Below, one piece after another: positions 41,439 through 53,337 of a stretch of DNA of 64,000 bases. The notes beneath the pieces are model-generated. The model did not search any database. It was not told where the DNA came from and saw only the letters and a program-made list of their open reading frames with translations. The DNA lies in assembly GCA_000827325.1 (NCBI GenBank), contig KN832884.1, positions 36,953 to 100,952 of the forward strand, in the 5' to 3' direction. The DNA is from Oidiodendron maius Zn (Eukaryota; Ascomycota; Leotiomycetes; Myxotrichaceae). The position numbers and the translations under genes are program-made. Within the stretch, counting starts at the first letter, position 1. The number at the start of each line of letters is the position of its first letter.

Positions 41439-44400
41439 CTAGCCCCTTTCTAGCTAGTATTATCTTAATCGCTTAAAACCTAGAAGTGGTTCTTGTTTAA
41501 TCCCTATACTTCTGATTCTTCTTCTATTATACTAGTATCTTGTTATAAATATACTAAGACTAACTGTTTGAATTTATATACTTATATTTATAAGAATGGA
41601 ATTACTATACCCTCTTATACCCAGTATCTAAAAGTATCCCCTTATCTTTACTGTATAGTATCTACTAATTCTGATTAGTATACTAAGTATATCTATATAG
41701 GTAATAATGTTTCTTGTAATATCTAGAGTCCCTTTAAGGGCAATTAGGAATATCTTGAATATACTAAGGAGTAGCTTACTACTAACTCTAATACTATAAT
41801 AAGTAAACAGTAACAGTTACTAGTAAGGCTTGCTAAAGTAAATATAAAGTTAGTTTGATTTAAAAAACAAAAGAAAATATTTTGTTCTTATATTATAGAG
41901 ATACTATATTATAGCCTGAAATCTCTAGATAACCTAGATATAGTGGAAGTAGAGGAGGTATATAAGAGGGATAAGGCTCTACTATAGACCCTTACCCTAG
42001 CTGGCTTTACTAATATACCAGGTAACCTATTAGACTTTACTGGTGTTGCTTTTAATCCTAATCTATCTATCTTATCTTTTTTCTAGAACTTGTTTAATAT
42101 TAATAGAGAAACTTCCTTAAAAGCTTTAAATAGTTAAGATTTTCTTCTAGTTCCTATAAATTATCTGTTTAACTATATCCTTTCTATTTGATTAAGTACT
42201 TTTACTAACCTTTTATAGTTATCCTAGTATCTAGAATCCTTTTAACCTTATATTCTCCTAGATTGTTTTTTGGTTAGAGTTTAGCTTGTATTATTACTAG
42301 TATATCTCCCTTTACTAGTTCTAGTAGGGATATATAGAATATAGAGTAAAGTCTAGAGTTCTTAGATAGCTATAGTTTGTAATTAATAGGTCTAACCTTC
42401 TCTAGAATTTTAAATAGTCCTAGTTTCTTGAAGTCTAGTTTACTGCTTAATTGTTTGGTTTTAATATTCCTTTATAGTAGGTATACTTTATCTCTCTCTT
42501 TTAGTAGAGGTTCTATACTATACTTTTTATTAGTATTTATTATAGTTTACTACTAGCTAAATATAATATCTTTTGTAAGCTATTCCTTTAGTTGTTATAG
42601 CTTATCTATAAACACTCTAGATAGTTCTACTTTTTCTTTATCTTTTCTTGGTTATCTATAGGCCTCTAGTTTATAGCTAAAGTTAGTAAAGAAAGGTAAA
42701 GTCTCTATTGCTTTGCTTTTTATACTATTATAAGCAAACTATACTAGTAGTAGCTATTCTATCTAATTGTTTTGTTTATAGTTAATATAGTTTCTTAGAT
42801 ACTACTTTAAGGTTTAGTTTAGTTATTCTGTTTAACTATCTGTTTAAGAGTAGAATACTATTAATAGTTTATAGTTTGCTTCTAGCCTTACTATAAGAGA
42901 TTACTAGAATTTTAAGATAAATAGCTTATCTCTATTTAAGATTATTTCTTCTAGTAGTCTATATTAGCTAAGAATAATCCTTAGAAATATATATACTAAT
43001 TCTAGAGTATTACTGCTTTCCTTATAGGGTATAAAATACCTATATTTAGTTAATCTATCTATTACTATCTATATTGAGTTATAGATAACTTTAGTTATTA
43101 GTTCCTTTAATAATAGGAGTTTAATAATAAAATCAAAAGTAATAGATTTCTATACTCTATCTAGTATTAGTAGTAGTTATAGTAGCCTATAGAAGATATA
43201 TTAGTTTGTTTTACTTTTATTATATAAGATATATTCCTCTACTATTTTCTCTATCTCCTTTCTTATATCTAGGAAGTAGTAGTCCTTTATTAGTCTTTTA
43301 AAGGTTCTTATAATTCTTTAGTATCTATATATAAAGAGTATATATTACCTCTATATAAAATCCTTTCTTATCCTAGTTAGGATATAGATAAGGCCTTTAA
43401 ATTATAATATACTCTAGTAGTTAACTAAAAAATCTATAGTTAGTTCCTTTAGAACTCTTTATATACTCCTATTTACTAAATATATACCTTTAATTGTCTT
43501 TTCTAGTTATATATCCTCTATAACTAAGATTATAGCTAATAGTTTATAGTTATATTCTATACCCTTATCTTTAGCTTATAATATTATTTAGAGCCTTTCT
43601 ATAGGTTTCCTAGTATAGTCCTATTATTAGTTTAGGGTATTAGCTCTAGTATTCTCTAATCCTTTCCTATATACTATAATAAAGTTATAGACTAATAATG
43701 CTTTAGACTATTAGACTTGTCTTTAATTTAGGATCTTGGTTATAGTGAAAGAAGTAAGGTTCTTATAATCTATCTAGATCTATATCTAATATATAGATCC
43801 TTTAAAGTAAACTCTCTACTATTTATATATAATAACTATTACTAATAGTTCTTTATTATATATATTATAGTTTAACTTAACTAGTAATAGTTTATATAAG
43901 TAGTATATAACTAGTCTTAACTTCCCTTACTTATTAACTTATTCTAAATAAGCTCTAATAGTAAAGTTAAATATATCTGTTTCTAGAATAATTTTCTATT
44001 TTAGGTTAAAGGTAGTAAGTATTAGTACTTATATAAATTTGTATTTAAGTATATTAAAGGCTTTTTAGGCTATCTTATTCTATATAAATTTCTAGTCTTT
44101 TTTTATTAATCTTATTAGAGGTACTATTACCTTTAAATAATCCTAGATAAACTATTAATAGAAGTTAATAAATCCTAAAAAGGATTATACTTCCTTAATA
44201 GTTTATAGGACTAGCTATTTAAGGATAGCCTTTACCTTTTCCTTATCTATCTAGATTCTATTTTCCCTAATAATATATTCTAGGAATTTAAGTTCCTTTT
44301 TATAAAACTTGTATTTTCTTAGTTTAATTAGTAATCTTGTCTATTTAATCTTATCTAGTACTTTCTTAATATATTTAATATATTTAGTTAGTATCTTAAA

Positions 44401-47400
44401 GAATATAAGGATATTATCTAAATAAGCAACTATAAAGATATTAAGATATTTATATAGCTGGTTATTAATTATTTACTAATAGGTTATAGGGATATTAGTT
44501 AGTCCTTTCTATATAACTAGAGTCTTATAAAGGCTATAATAGATATAGAATACTGTTTTCTATTCCTTACTCTCCTTTATTCTTATTATATAATATACTC
44601 TTTATATATTAAGACTTATAAAATATTTAGTTTTTTAAAGTCTATTATATAATTTATTGATTAGTAGTAGTATATATTTATCCTTAATAGTAATATTGTT
44701 TAGCTATTTATAGTCTATATATAGCTATAGGTTACTATTCTTTTTTAGTATAAACAGGACTAGACTTACTACTAATAATATAGATAGTTATATAAATCCT
44801 TTTACTAGATTCTTATTAATAAATTTCTTAAGAATCCCTAACTCCTTTTCTAATATCTGGTATAGTAGTCTAAAAGGAGGTATCTTTCTAGGCTTAATAG
44901 ATATCTTATAATCCTATAGCTAGTACTTTAGAAATACCTTGTTTATAGATATTTTTTAGAATAATAGCTTATATTCCTTATATACTATTGGAATTTGCTT
45001 TAGTATAGAGGTCTAGACTAGATCCTCTTCCTCTTTAGTAGTTATATATAACTGCTTATAGAGTAGAAGTCCTATCCTTCTTTTAGATACTATACTATTG
45101 CTTCTATACTAGTATTAGTTTATAGTAATATATTTACTTATCTAGTTAATTTAAAGGTTATAGAATTATAACTAAGGTATATTAAGTATTACCTTATAAG
45201 TACCTATAATAATAATATTAAATTGAATATCTTTAGTATATCCTCTTAATATAATTATTAATAATTTCTTAGTTTTATAGGTTACTATTCCCTTATTAGA
45301 TCTAATCTCTCCTCTATTAATAAGGAGTAGTTAGTATAATACTTTCTTTTCTAAAGCCTAATACCTTCCTTATATAACTATTTATATATTAATAAAGTTA
45401 TTTATTATTTCTAAGTCTATTAATACTCTAAGTATTTATCCTTTTATAAGGATATTTAGAAAAATCTAGTATCCTTTTCCTACTATATTTAGTTCTTTAT
45501 ATAGTCTTCTATAGCCTTACTAGTACTTTAATATAGGCCTTTTTATATTAATACTAACTAGTTTTTTAACTTTATTCTAGCTTTATTAATATAAGTTACT
45601 AAAGTTTAAAGTATTTTTATCTAGTAGACTAGCTTATTCTTTTTAGGCTAGTATCCTACCTTCTCTTTACTAGATTTATATATTATATACTTATTAGTAT
45701 AATAGAAGCTCTAAGTAAGTTCTCTATATTAAGGGTAATTAGTCTTTATTATATTCTTAGCTTTTCTATATTCCTCTAGCTATTATTCTATAAGTTTTTT
45801 CTTTTTAATCAATCTATTAAATTCTTATCTTAAATAGAATAAAAGGTTAATATTTATAGCTAATTTGTCTTAGTATTACTAGCTTCTTTTAATACCTAGC
45901 TCTATTACTTTATCTATCTCCTCTATTTGTTTCTTGATTATAAGTTCTAGATATATTATATTAGTATAGTAGTACCTTATAGATTCTATAATGTCTTCTA
46001 TCTTATTAATTAATAGTATTAGGTTCCCTTTATAATCTCTATATTGCTTCTTGATTTAATTTATTATATTATAGAAGTTATCCTTAGACTCTTTAAGGTA
46101 CTTCTATATAGATACTAATCCTACTAGTATATAGATATCCCTTTCTTCTTGTTTTATTATATTTAGTATCTTTTAGAAGGATATTCTTTTAGATTCTATT
46201 TGCTTTTCCTCTAGCTCTAGATCTAGAGTTACTTCCCCTTATAAACCCTCTAAGTTTTTAGTATCTAAAGAATTACTATTTATATTATTGCTTTTTGTTT
46301 CTATAAAATTAACTACTACTAGGCTTTATAAAATATACTTATAGTTGTCTTTACTATCTAGGTCTACTTCTACTAACTCCTCTATCTAAATAGCCTAGTC
46401 TTTCTGTTCTAAAGATAAGGAAGATAATTAGAATACTAGTATATAGGCTTAAGTACTAAAAGTTCCTATAAAGCTTAACTTCTTATAAAGGCTAAATATT
46501 ATTCCTATAAAGGAGGTATTATATTCTATTAGTCTATTATAGCCACTATAGTTTATAGTATTAATCTTACCTCTATATAGTCCTTTTTGTTTATTTCCTC
46601 TAGACTTATAGTTATATACTATATAACTAGGTTTCCTATATTAGAAGTATAATTTCTTCTCTATATAGTTCTATTATTCCTAGAGTAATAGTTCCTTTCT
46701 ATATATAGTATTAAGTTCTATTAGTTAAGAGCTATAGTAGTTTCTATAATTATACTGCTTCTTAAAGGTTAGGTTATAGAACCCTCTCTTCTTCTAGACC
46801 CTTTTATAGAATCAATTATTGATATATATAGTATCCTTAATTAGTTCTCTAAACAAATCAGGGAAGTCTACTTTAGATAGTTTATCCTTTATAACTTCTT
46901 TTAATCTTTTATAATATTTGTCTTTAAGTACTATATTATTCTATCCTGTTTTAATAGAATATCTATTAAACTCTACTATATATATAACTATAGACCCTTT
47001 TTGTTTTAGAGACTAGATCTTTCTAACTATTTGTTTAATTTTATTAAAATCTCTAAAGGTATAATTAAATCTTTTTAAAAATCCTTTAAAGGTTATAAAG
47101 ATATAGTATATCTCTATCTTTATTTCAGCTATTATTTACTCTTATAGGCTAGTGTTAGTAAGGTAGTCCTATATAAATCCTTTAATCTAGTTTAATATTT
47201 CTCCTTTAAAGAGGGTAATAGTATATAGTATCTTTTTAGTTAAAGAAGTAAAACATTAGATATAGAAAGTTAAATATAAGTTTAGTTAAACAAGGAAGCC
47301 TTTAAGTTTAGACTTCTCTCTAGAGTAGGCCTAAAGTGTTTCTATCTTAATACCCTTATTTAATAATCCTATAAACAGTTTAATTACTTAGTACTTACTA

Positions 47401-47483
47401 ATAGAACTTTCTCCTTTAATAGAAGATATATTGACTTCTTAATAATAATAATATATTAGTATCTAAGATTAGAGTACTTAAAG

Positions 47484-47829
47484 TATAATAATAGTTTATA
47501 TCTAATGTTAGGTAAATCGTTAAGTAAGTTAGATAAAGTAAGGATACTATTAAGTTAAGAAGTAATATATAGACTTAATAAGTTACTAAAGTAGTAATAA
47601 GATACTTTATTTAAGTTAAATATAAAGCTTCTATCTATTAAGGAATATATATAGCTTATATAGAACTTTTATTATTCTGGATCCTCTGGATTATCTGGAT
47701 TATTACCCTGATCCTGATAATTCCAATGATTCTATATATATTACATGACTCTTCCTAGGCTACTTACAAAGGTTCTCTGTATAGACTATTGTCTGCTGAG
47801 CCTTAGACCCTTACTCTATGTTTGTAACA
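47484..47829 (-). repeat. LTR of element B (5' LTR)
   Basis: 346-bp direct repeat of 41093-41438, followed by CTCTA and the rightmost piece of LINE copy 2. Confidence 0.9.
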
Positions 47830-48603
47830 CTCTATATACTTCCAGGTAAAGTATATAAGTTCACTCTTTTAAGGGGTAAACTCTATACCTCTTATTTTGG
47901 CCTAGTGTTTATAGACCTTAAATATACCCTTGAGTTGCTAGTAGTTCTCCTAGATATTACAGTTAGCTACTAGAAGGTTTGTATTGTCTATAAATCCTAT
48001 AATTATCAGGTTTCTATACTTCTCTAGGGCTTTATAGAGTAAGGCTATATAGAGCAGGAATAGGATCAGTAATAAGGAGGATCCCTGAAGGACCCCTACC
48101 CTGATCTGTATTAGCTCTGATGCTTTACTATCGAATATAAGCCTTATGGAGTGTACTTCAAGGTAGCTGTTAGTCCACCTTACCACCTATATCAGGAAGC
48201 CCTGTTTATACAGGGTGTCTAGAAGTCTAGTATAGTTGACTATATCGAAGGCTCCTTTAATATCGAGCTGGAGTAGCGAGGCTACTGCTCTATAGCTCCA
48301 GGCTGTCTGTACTACTTTAGTGACTAGGTATATAGCAAGTTCTATAGACCGACCCTTTCTATTCCCCGTTTGACCCTCTAGCAGTAGTTGCTACAACTCT
48401 GCTATATCTGTAATTCGACTTCCTATCACCCCCTCGATAAGTTTTCCCACTATACTCAGTAGTGAGATTGGTCTCCAGCCTTTAGCTGTTTGTTGCTATA
48501 TTAGCGTCTTGCCTGGTTTCTTAAGGACTACTACTCCTGCACTACAGAACCGCTTCGGGAAGTATTCGAGGTCGAAGCTAGCTTAGGGTCCAATATTATT
48601 ATT

Positions 48604-49398
48604 AATAGTCTAATATTCATTAGAGAATATTTAGAGGTTTATAGATAATTAATTGGATTCCAAGTTAGGATATTAGCCTTAGTAATCAGGTAACTTTATT
48701 ATATCCTTTATAACTATCCCTCCTCTATAGTACTATCCTTAATATTGACTGGTATAAGGCCTCAAGTATATCTATATATACAATACAGCTGCCTACTAGG
48801 CTGCCTACCGGTGCCTATAAGGTGACCAGGTGGGAGCCTATTTGGTGACTCAATTAAGTGTATAGTATTAAGCATAAAAGGCTCTAGTTCTCCTGAATCT
48901 CTTCTTACCTTAGTTGTCTCTGTATCACTCAATATAACACTGAGTTTCACCTTGATATCCGACTACAACCTGTGCACCTATACTGCTCTGTTCAAGATCT
49001 ATTATACTTCACTAATAGTTTATTAGATTTTTATAAGAGAACTGTGACAGCATGTGTATCATGTAGCTAGGAGGTCTGTGCATGCACTTATATTAAACCT
49101 CTGCACACCTAGCTAGTTGCTCCTTGACTTTAGTATCTTCGTCAATATAGCACCTTTGCTGGCCACTGCCTCCCTTGTGAAGCATATAGTAGTCAGGCTG
49201 TTACAGTCTAGAGAGTAAGAATAAACATAGCGCAAACTTTGCAAAAGCTTCATATATCACTCGCTAAAGAGCTATAGACACATTTATTAGAATGGAATTT
49301 AGTACCTAACGACCCTAAACTAGAAGAGAAATAACTCAGGAGATAGATCTCTCAATACCTGGTATAAAACTCTGAGACATCATGGAGGACATCCTACT
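48604..49398. other. Transition from RIP-degraded repeats to normal-composition DNA, no gene seen
   Basis: Right of the LINE target duplication the sequence stays AT-rich to about 48750, then becomes mixed, with normal dinucleotides from about 48.8 kb. A 62-codon open frame at 48762-48950 (minus) has no recognisable motif. I see no RNA gene. Confidence 0.4.
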
Positions 49399-50108
49399 CT
49401 ATGTCCTTGTAAAATTATTCCCTATTGGCGATATCTGTTCATTTAATTCAATTTTAGGTGCTATACCATCGCTCAACTCGAGCGTTTGACGCTTAGCCTC
49501 GATAGAATCAGCAAACGACCTGTATAGACCCGGAAATGTCCACCTAAAAGACATGTCTACAAGAGGACTTAGGGTTGACACGACCCAAATATTGCAAACT
49601 AGTGTTTGTCGCGCCACTAGGAGGCTCCGCTCTCCGATAGACTGTGCTAATGCCGCACATATCCCCGCAGCCATCAATTTGGTTGGAAAGATATCCTTTC
49701 GATTTAGGTATGATAGCTTGCTTATACCCATAACATAAACAATTAGAGCGCCGATAAAGGTAGACGTTGTCGGGCAGCGGATAAATCGTGGGAAGATGAT
49801 CTAGATATCAAATTTATTAAAGCCCTACCTAATAAAGAAACAAGTATATGCGGCGGGTACTATACATGAAAAAGTGGAAAGCCTATATCTTCCCCTAGTC
49901 CCCAAGCACAAAACCTCTCCGTTGTTGTCTTAGAAGGGCGGCGATAGGTGTGATCAGGGCCAGAGGGTTCTCCGGTCTCCGTGCCATATGCCCATATCGC
50001 GATCTGACACTGCAACGTTAGTAAACCTAGGGCCGTTTGAAGAAGGCCCCGCGCAAGTCGCGGGTGTCTCTCTTTGAAGGAGGAGATAGGTGTCTGTGGG
50101 TTTTCCAT
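49399..50108 (-). CDS. Possible two-exon membrane protein, function unknown
   Basis: A gene model inferred from two open stretches. Exon 1 (49866-50108) starts MENPQTPISSF. Exon 2 (49399-49800) ends NNFTRT and stop. They join in phase 0 across a 65-bp intron (49801-49865) with donor GTATAG and acceptor TAG. The product would be 214 residues. Hydrophobic stretches at about residues 22-41 (GLLQTALGLLTLQCQIAIWA), 92-106 (TTSTFIGALIVYVMG), 119-131 and 148-162 suggest a small multi-span membrane protein. I recognise no family. The donor is off consensus, so the splice is a proposal. It is the first plausible host gene right of the repeat block. An alternative is that exon 2 alone, or neither frame, is real. 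Confidence 0.42.
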
Positions 50109-51773
50109 CTCTCCTTCTTTACAAATGTAATGTTGTTAAGACGTTGCCTAAAGTCACACGATCGCGGGGTTGTAGGGCTTCTTGTAACTGAGCTGCGCTA
50201 ATCCCAATATGGACTTAGCGGGTGCAATATAGCTACTAGCTGATCCCTAAATTAAAGACACATCCTGTAATCCTAAATCGGTGCTAGACTATTCACGCTC
50301 GCTTTCGCTTTCGCCATAACTTCGGCTGTTCCCACCGACGCTGGGGCCGGAAAAGGGATAACGGGTAATGCCACATTCGAGGACAAGACAATGCTACGCC
50401 TATCCCTAAAATGCAGAGTGGAGACCGGAGATATGGCGGAGTCGGTCTACTATCGTTATAGTATGCCTGATAGTAACCATGTAATTGAAGATTCTCTTCC
50501 TTGGGATACCCAACTATCCTCGAGAGCTGAGGCTTCTAACAAGTATTTCAGCATCAAAATTCTGCTAAAATGTTTGTGTCCGTGGATAATTTCCGAATTT
50601 ATAATGGACCTCCATCAAAGCTCGGAGAGCATGGTTTAACTGTCCCCTTCAAATTGCTATGGTGCTACCCCCCGAATCCTGGAGGCCCAATCTTGGCCAA
50701 TCGCTCCCCGATGCAAGAGCGCGTCGCTATAAATCCCGGGATTATTCAGCTATTTGTAGGACGCCTGCTATGCCATCAAGAATATCACGGCCGGACGCGC
50801 CACTTCGAGCAACTTCGAAGATTGAGATGGAGACGCGCGAAATACTGAAGACCTGCTTGCGGATACCAAGTTCAGATGCCTTATGTTAACTTGACGTCGA
50901 AAACCCGATAGGGAGAACTCTGTGGAGCCTCTGTAGTACTTTCCAGCTTCATCCGTTGACCGCCGAGCACATCTGGAAGCAAGAGCAAGATGATAAAATT
51001 TGACGACTTCCGTTATTCTGTCGCCTGAATCCAACTTTTCCATGTTTTTCAAACTGAAGGCACAATCTTCCCTGAGCCTCATGCCAAACAGATTATCCTC
51101 TCACCTTCAAGTTTACTGAGGTGAACATATTACCAACCCGGTGAGTAGGATCAAGCTACTTAGAGACAATGTCACAATGAATGGGGACTGGGTCTGCTAT
51201 GCTTTGATGAGGTTTCATAGGCACCTACTTAGCCATCGCAACCGAGCCGTAGCATGGCCGATTTCTCTACAAAATCCGTACAAGTAATAGTATCGCTTTG
51301 CAGTATATCTTCGACGCAGTTACCAACCTTACATTAATGGAATGAAAATAATGAGACCGCGACAGAAATTATATCGCTCGTCTTCAAGATATCCACCTTC
51401 AAAACCGTAAAAACCGTCAAAACTGTCCAACCCACATCCAAGTTCCAGCAAATGCCGCTACAGCCGCTCCGAATCCAAAGCTCGTCGGACGACGACACCA
51501 GCCAATATGACGTAGGAATATTAAAGCTTCAAGATACCTGCGCCACCGAATCCTCTACTAGAGTCTGAAATCTTGGTTAGTGTCTACGGGCCTACTAGAT
51601 AAGATGAGTGCATGTTTTACATGTAGAAACTACACAGCCTTCTCTCAAGTTGAGGTAGTCTTCCATATAGTTACATAATCTGGGGCATCCTCTATTTCCC
51701 ATTATCTCTTTCCGGCCATGCACCCCCCTTCCGGTTTCATTTGACGGTACCTCGAGATGGTATATATTCCACC
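50109..51773. other. Mostly gene-poor sequence with weak short open frames
   Basis: Composition is normal. Weak candidates are a plus-strand frame at 50391-50639 (82 codons), a plus frame at 50659-50889, a minus frame at 50768-51082 (104 codons) and a plus frame near 51350-51568; none shows a recognisable domain. A CCAAT motif at about 50695 and a TATAAAT at about 50728 precede a 39-codon frame, 50770-50889. These could be exons of one unrecognised gene or chance. Confidence 0.3.
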
Positions 51774-51949
51774 GGGGGGGGNNNNNNNNNNNNNNNNNNN
51801 NNNNNNNNNNNNNNNNNNNNNNNNNNNNNNNNNNNNNNNNNNNNNNNNNNNNNNNNNNNNNNNNNNNNNNNNNNNNNNNNNNNNNNNNNNNNNNNNNNNN
51901 NNNNNNNNNNNNNNNNNNNNNNNNNNNNNNNNNNNNNNNNNGGGGGGGG
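51774..51949. other. Assembly gap (160 N) between two poly-G runs
   Basis: N at 51782-51941, flanked by eight G on each side (51774-51781 and 51942-51949). Open frames drawn across it are meaningless. The flanking homopolymers suggest that sequencing stalled at a G-rich tract or that the gap edges are low-quality read ends. Confidence 0.95.
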
Positions 51950-53337
51950 CGCTCAAACGACTTGGTTCGTGTTTTAGAGTTGGGGAAATCGATCGAAGTG
52001 GCCAAGAACCTCTCTCTAGGAATACTTAAAGTCCAGGTAATTACAGCACTGTACCAACTTCTCTCCTGATACTGTAGAAAAATATTACTAAAGAGGCCGA
52101 GTTGCTCTCAGCCGTAAAACTGCATGAGGGAGATTTCTTGTAGCTGCAAGGGTTGATCTAGCCTGCATTAAGTAGGCGAAAGAGTAATTGTATATTGTAT
52201 TAGGAGGGTGAAGATTTTAAAGAGGCCGGGTCCAACCCTAAACAAATAAAGAAGATTGACTATTAGCAACACCCCTTCTTATACTGTCTGCTTATATCAT
52301 TGCACTTGTATCTCCTTATAGGAGACCTACCCACGCTCTATAGTTGATGCACTCCTCTTTTAGTCTCTCCATCTAGGATTGCTCTAGTTGGCCCACTCCA
52401 TTTTTAACACTGTCAGCGGTCGCTCCCATTAGGAATGTTATGCCTAACCCGCAGGAGCTTCTATTCCTTTTATGGGCCCTTTAAGATGGTTATGGCCCTG
52501 ATCCGCTCTCTTCTGGCATCCGTCACCCACCTCCACCTAGGATAATGCTGCAACGACTTAGGATCACAAGTCACCTTCACCTACTGTTAACGACGAACAT
52601 TGACATCAGCACCTAGGGGGCCACCATGGATATGGAGTCCCCAGCGATAAAGACTACTAATTTTAACATCATGCAATAGCCTATCATAGTATGTCACTTT
52701 GTGTCCAGGTGGAAGCAGTCATACTCTACTGTATCTGTAAAGTTCCTACTAAGTTATACCATCCTAGATAGAAACAACTTCACTTCTCGCAATTGACGCG
52801 CCAGTAGTCGATGGATCCATTATCCAGCAGCTCTATTCTCTTTGTACGAAATAGCTCCACGTTTTGAGGTCATATAGCTGCTCTAAGTTTATTAGCGAAA
52901 TGCAAATTTCGGCTCACGATACATGTGCGCAGTTGCAGATACAGTCGCTTGCAAACGAGGCTTCCTCTTGGCCAGACTTGCTGGTAACCAAGGTCTTTGG
53001 CCGTCTGCCCAAATACTGTTAAGCGCAAGCGTCCATGTTAGTTGGCTGGAAGAAGTAGCGCCGCGCCATCGAGAGTAGGATCATTTAAAGTTAATGACGA
53101 AACAAGACCGTTGTGCAAATCGCCCATGCTTATTTGCAGAGTTACTGGGACAACGAGCAGTGAGGTCAAGATATTACTCCTATAATGTTCGTGCTACGAC
53201 GGATAACGACCTACTGCCTGGGAGCATGCCTTGACTTCTTTCTACCCTCCCAGATGCCCTGCAATCGTCAAGGAAATGAAAGCGCCCGACTCTTTATTTT
53301 GCGTGGGTAACATCATTTACGCCTCCCATTTTCATCA
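51950..53337. other. Intergenic sequence, no gene recognised
   Basis: About 1.4 kb of normal composition with frequent stops. I see no coding frame of interest on either strand and no RNA gene. Some of it may be old repeat DNA (for instance the C-rich stretch 52300-52660), but I found no terminal repeats. Confidence 0.4.

Larger units (their letters stand above)
41093..47829 (-). mobile_element. Ty3/Gypsy-type LTR retrotransposon B (fossil), minus strand, same family as A
   Basis: A 6737-bp element with 346-bp LTRs (41093-41438 and 47484-47829). The target duplication is CCCTA at 41088-41092 and CTCTA at 47830-47834. The empty site is seen in LINE copy 1 at about 2405. Pol reads leftward, with the reverse transcriptase core box near 44410 and integrase towards 42.5-43.5 kb. 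Both the LTRs and the interior match element A in the opposite orientation. It is RIP-degraded with many interruptions. The right-hand LTR looks less altered at its outer end than the left one. Confidence 0.9.
20902..48587 (-). mobile_element. Tad1/I-like LINE copy 2, split into five pieces by four LTR elements
   Basis: 5'-truncated LINE on the minus strand, flanked by a 16-bp target duplication (GTCTAATATTATTATT at 20886-20901; 48588-48603 differs by one C/T). Its pieces are 20902-21069, 26823-27350, 34077-34180, 40555-41092 and 47830-48587, in the same order as the continuous copy at 1079-2735. The RT is in the rightmost piece. Reading leftward from 48570 it gives VVVLKKPGKTLI, GWRPISLLSIVGKLIE, TGNRKGRSIELA, LLQLDIKGAFDIVNYTRLLDTLYKQGFL, then the QGS box and FIDNTNLL near 48000. 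The 3' end at 20902 has an (ATT)n tail. Endonuclease and ORF1 are absent. The segment at 48190-48587 keeps near-normal G+C and only a few stops, unlike the left pieces. Confidence 0.85.

Noticed and set aside
41493-41678. 61-codon plus-strand frame inside element B
   Set aside because: It lies in the interior of a minus-strand LTR element next to its 3' LTR, with no motif; it is probably chance in AT-rich DNA.
1-48600. CRISPR arrays, tRNA or rRNA genes in the AT-rich block
   Set aside because: The repeats are LTRs and transposon copies; no spaced short repeats or cloverleaf-like sequence was seen.
49553-49738. 61-codon plus-strand frame
   Set aside because: Antisense of the second exon of the proposed membrane protein, with no motif of its own.
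51595-52029. Open frames spanning the N run
   Set aside because: They are open only because N has no stops.
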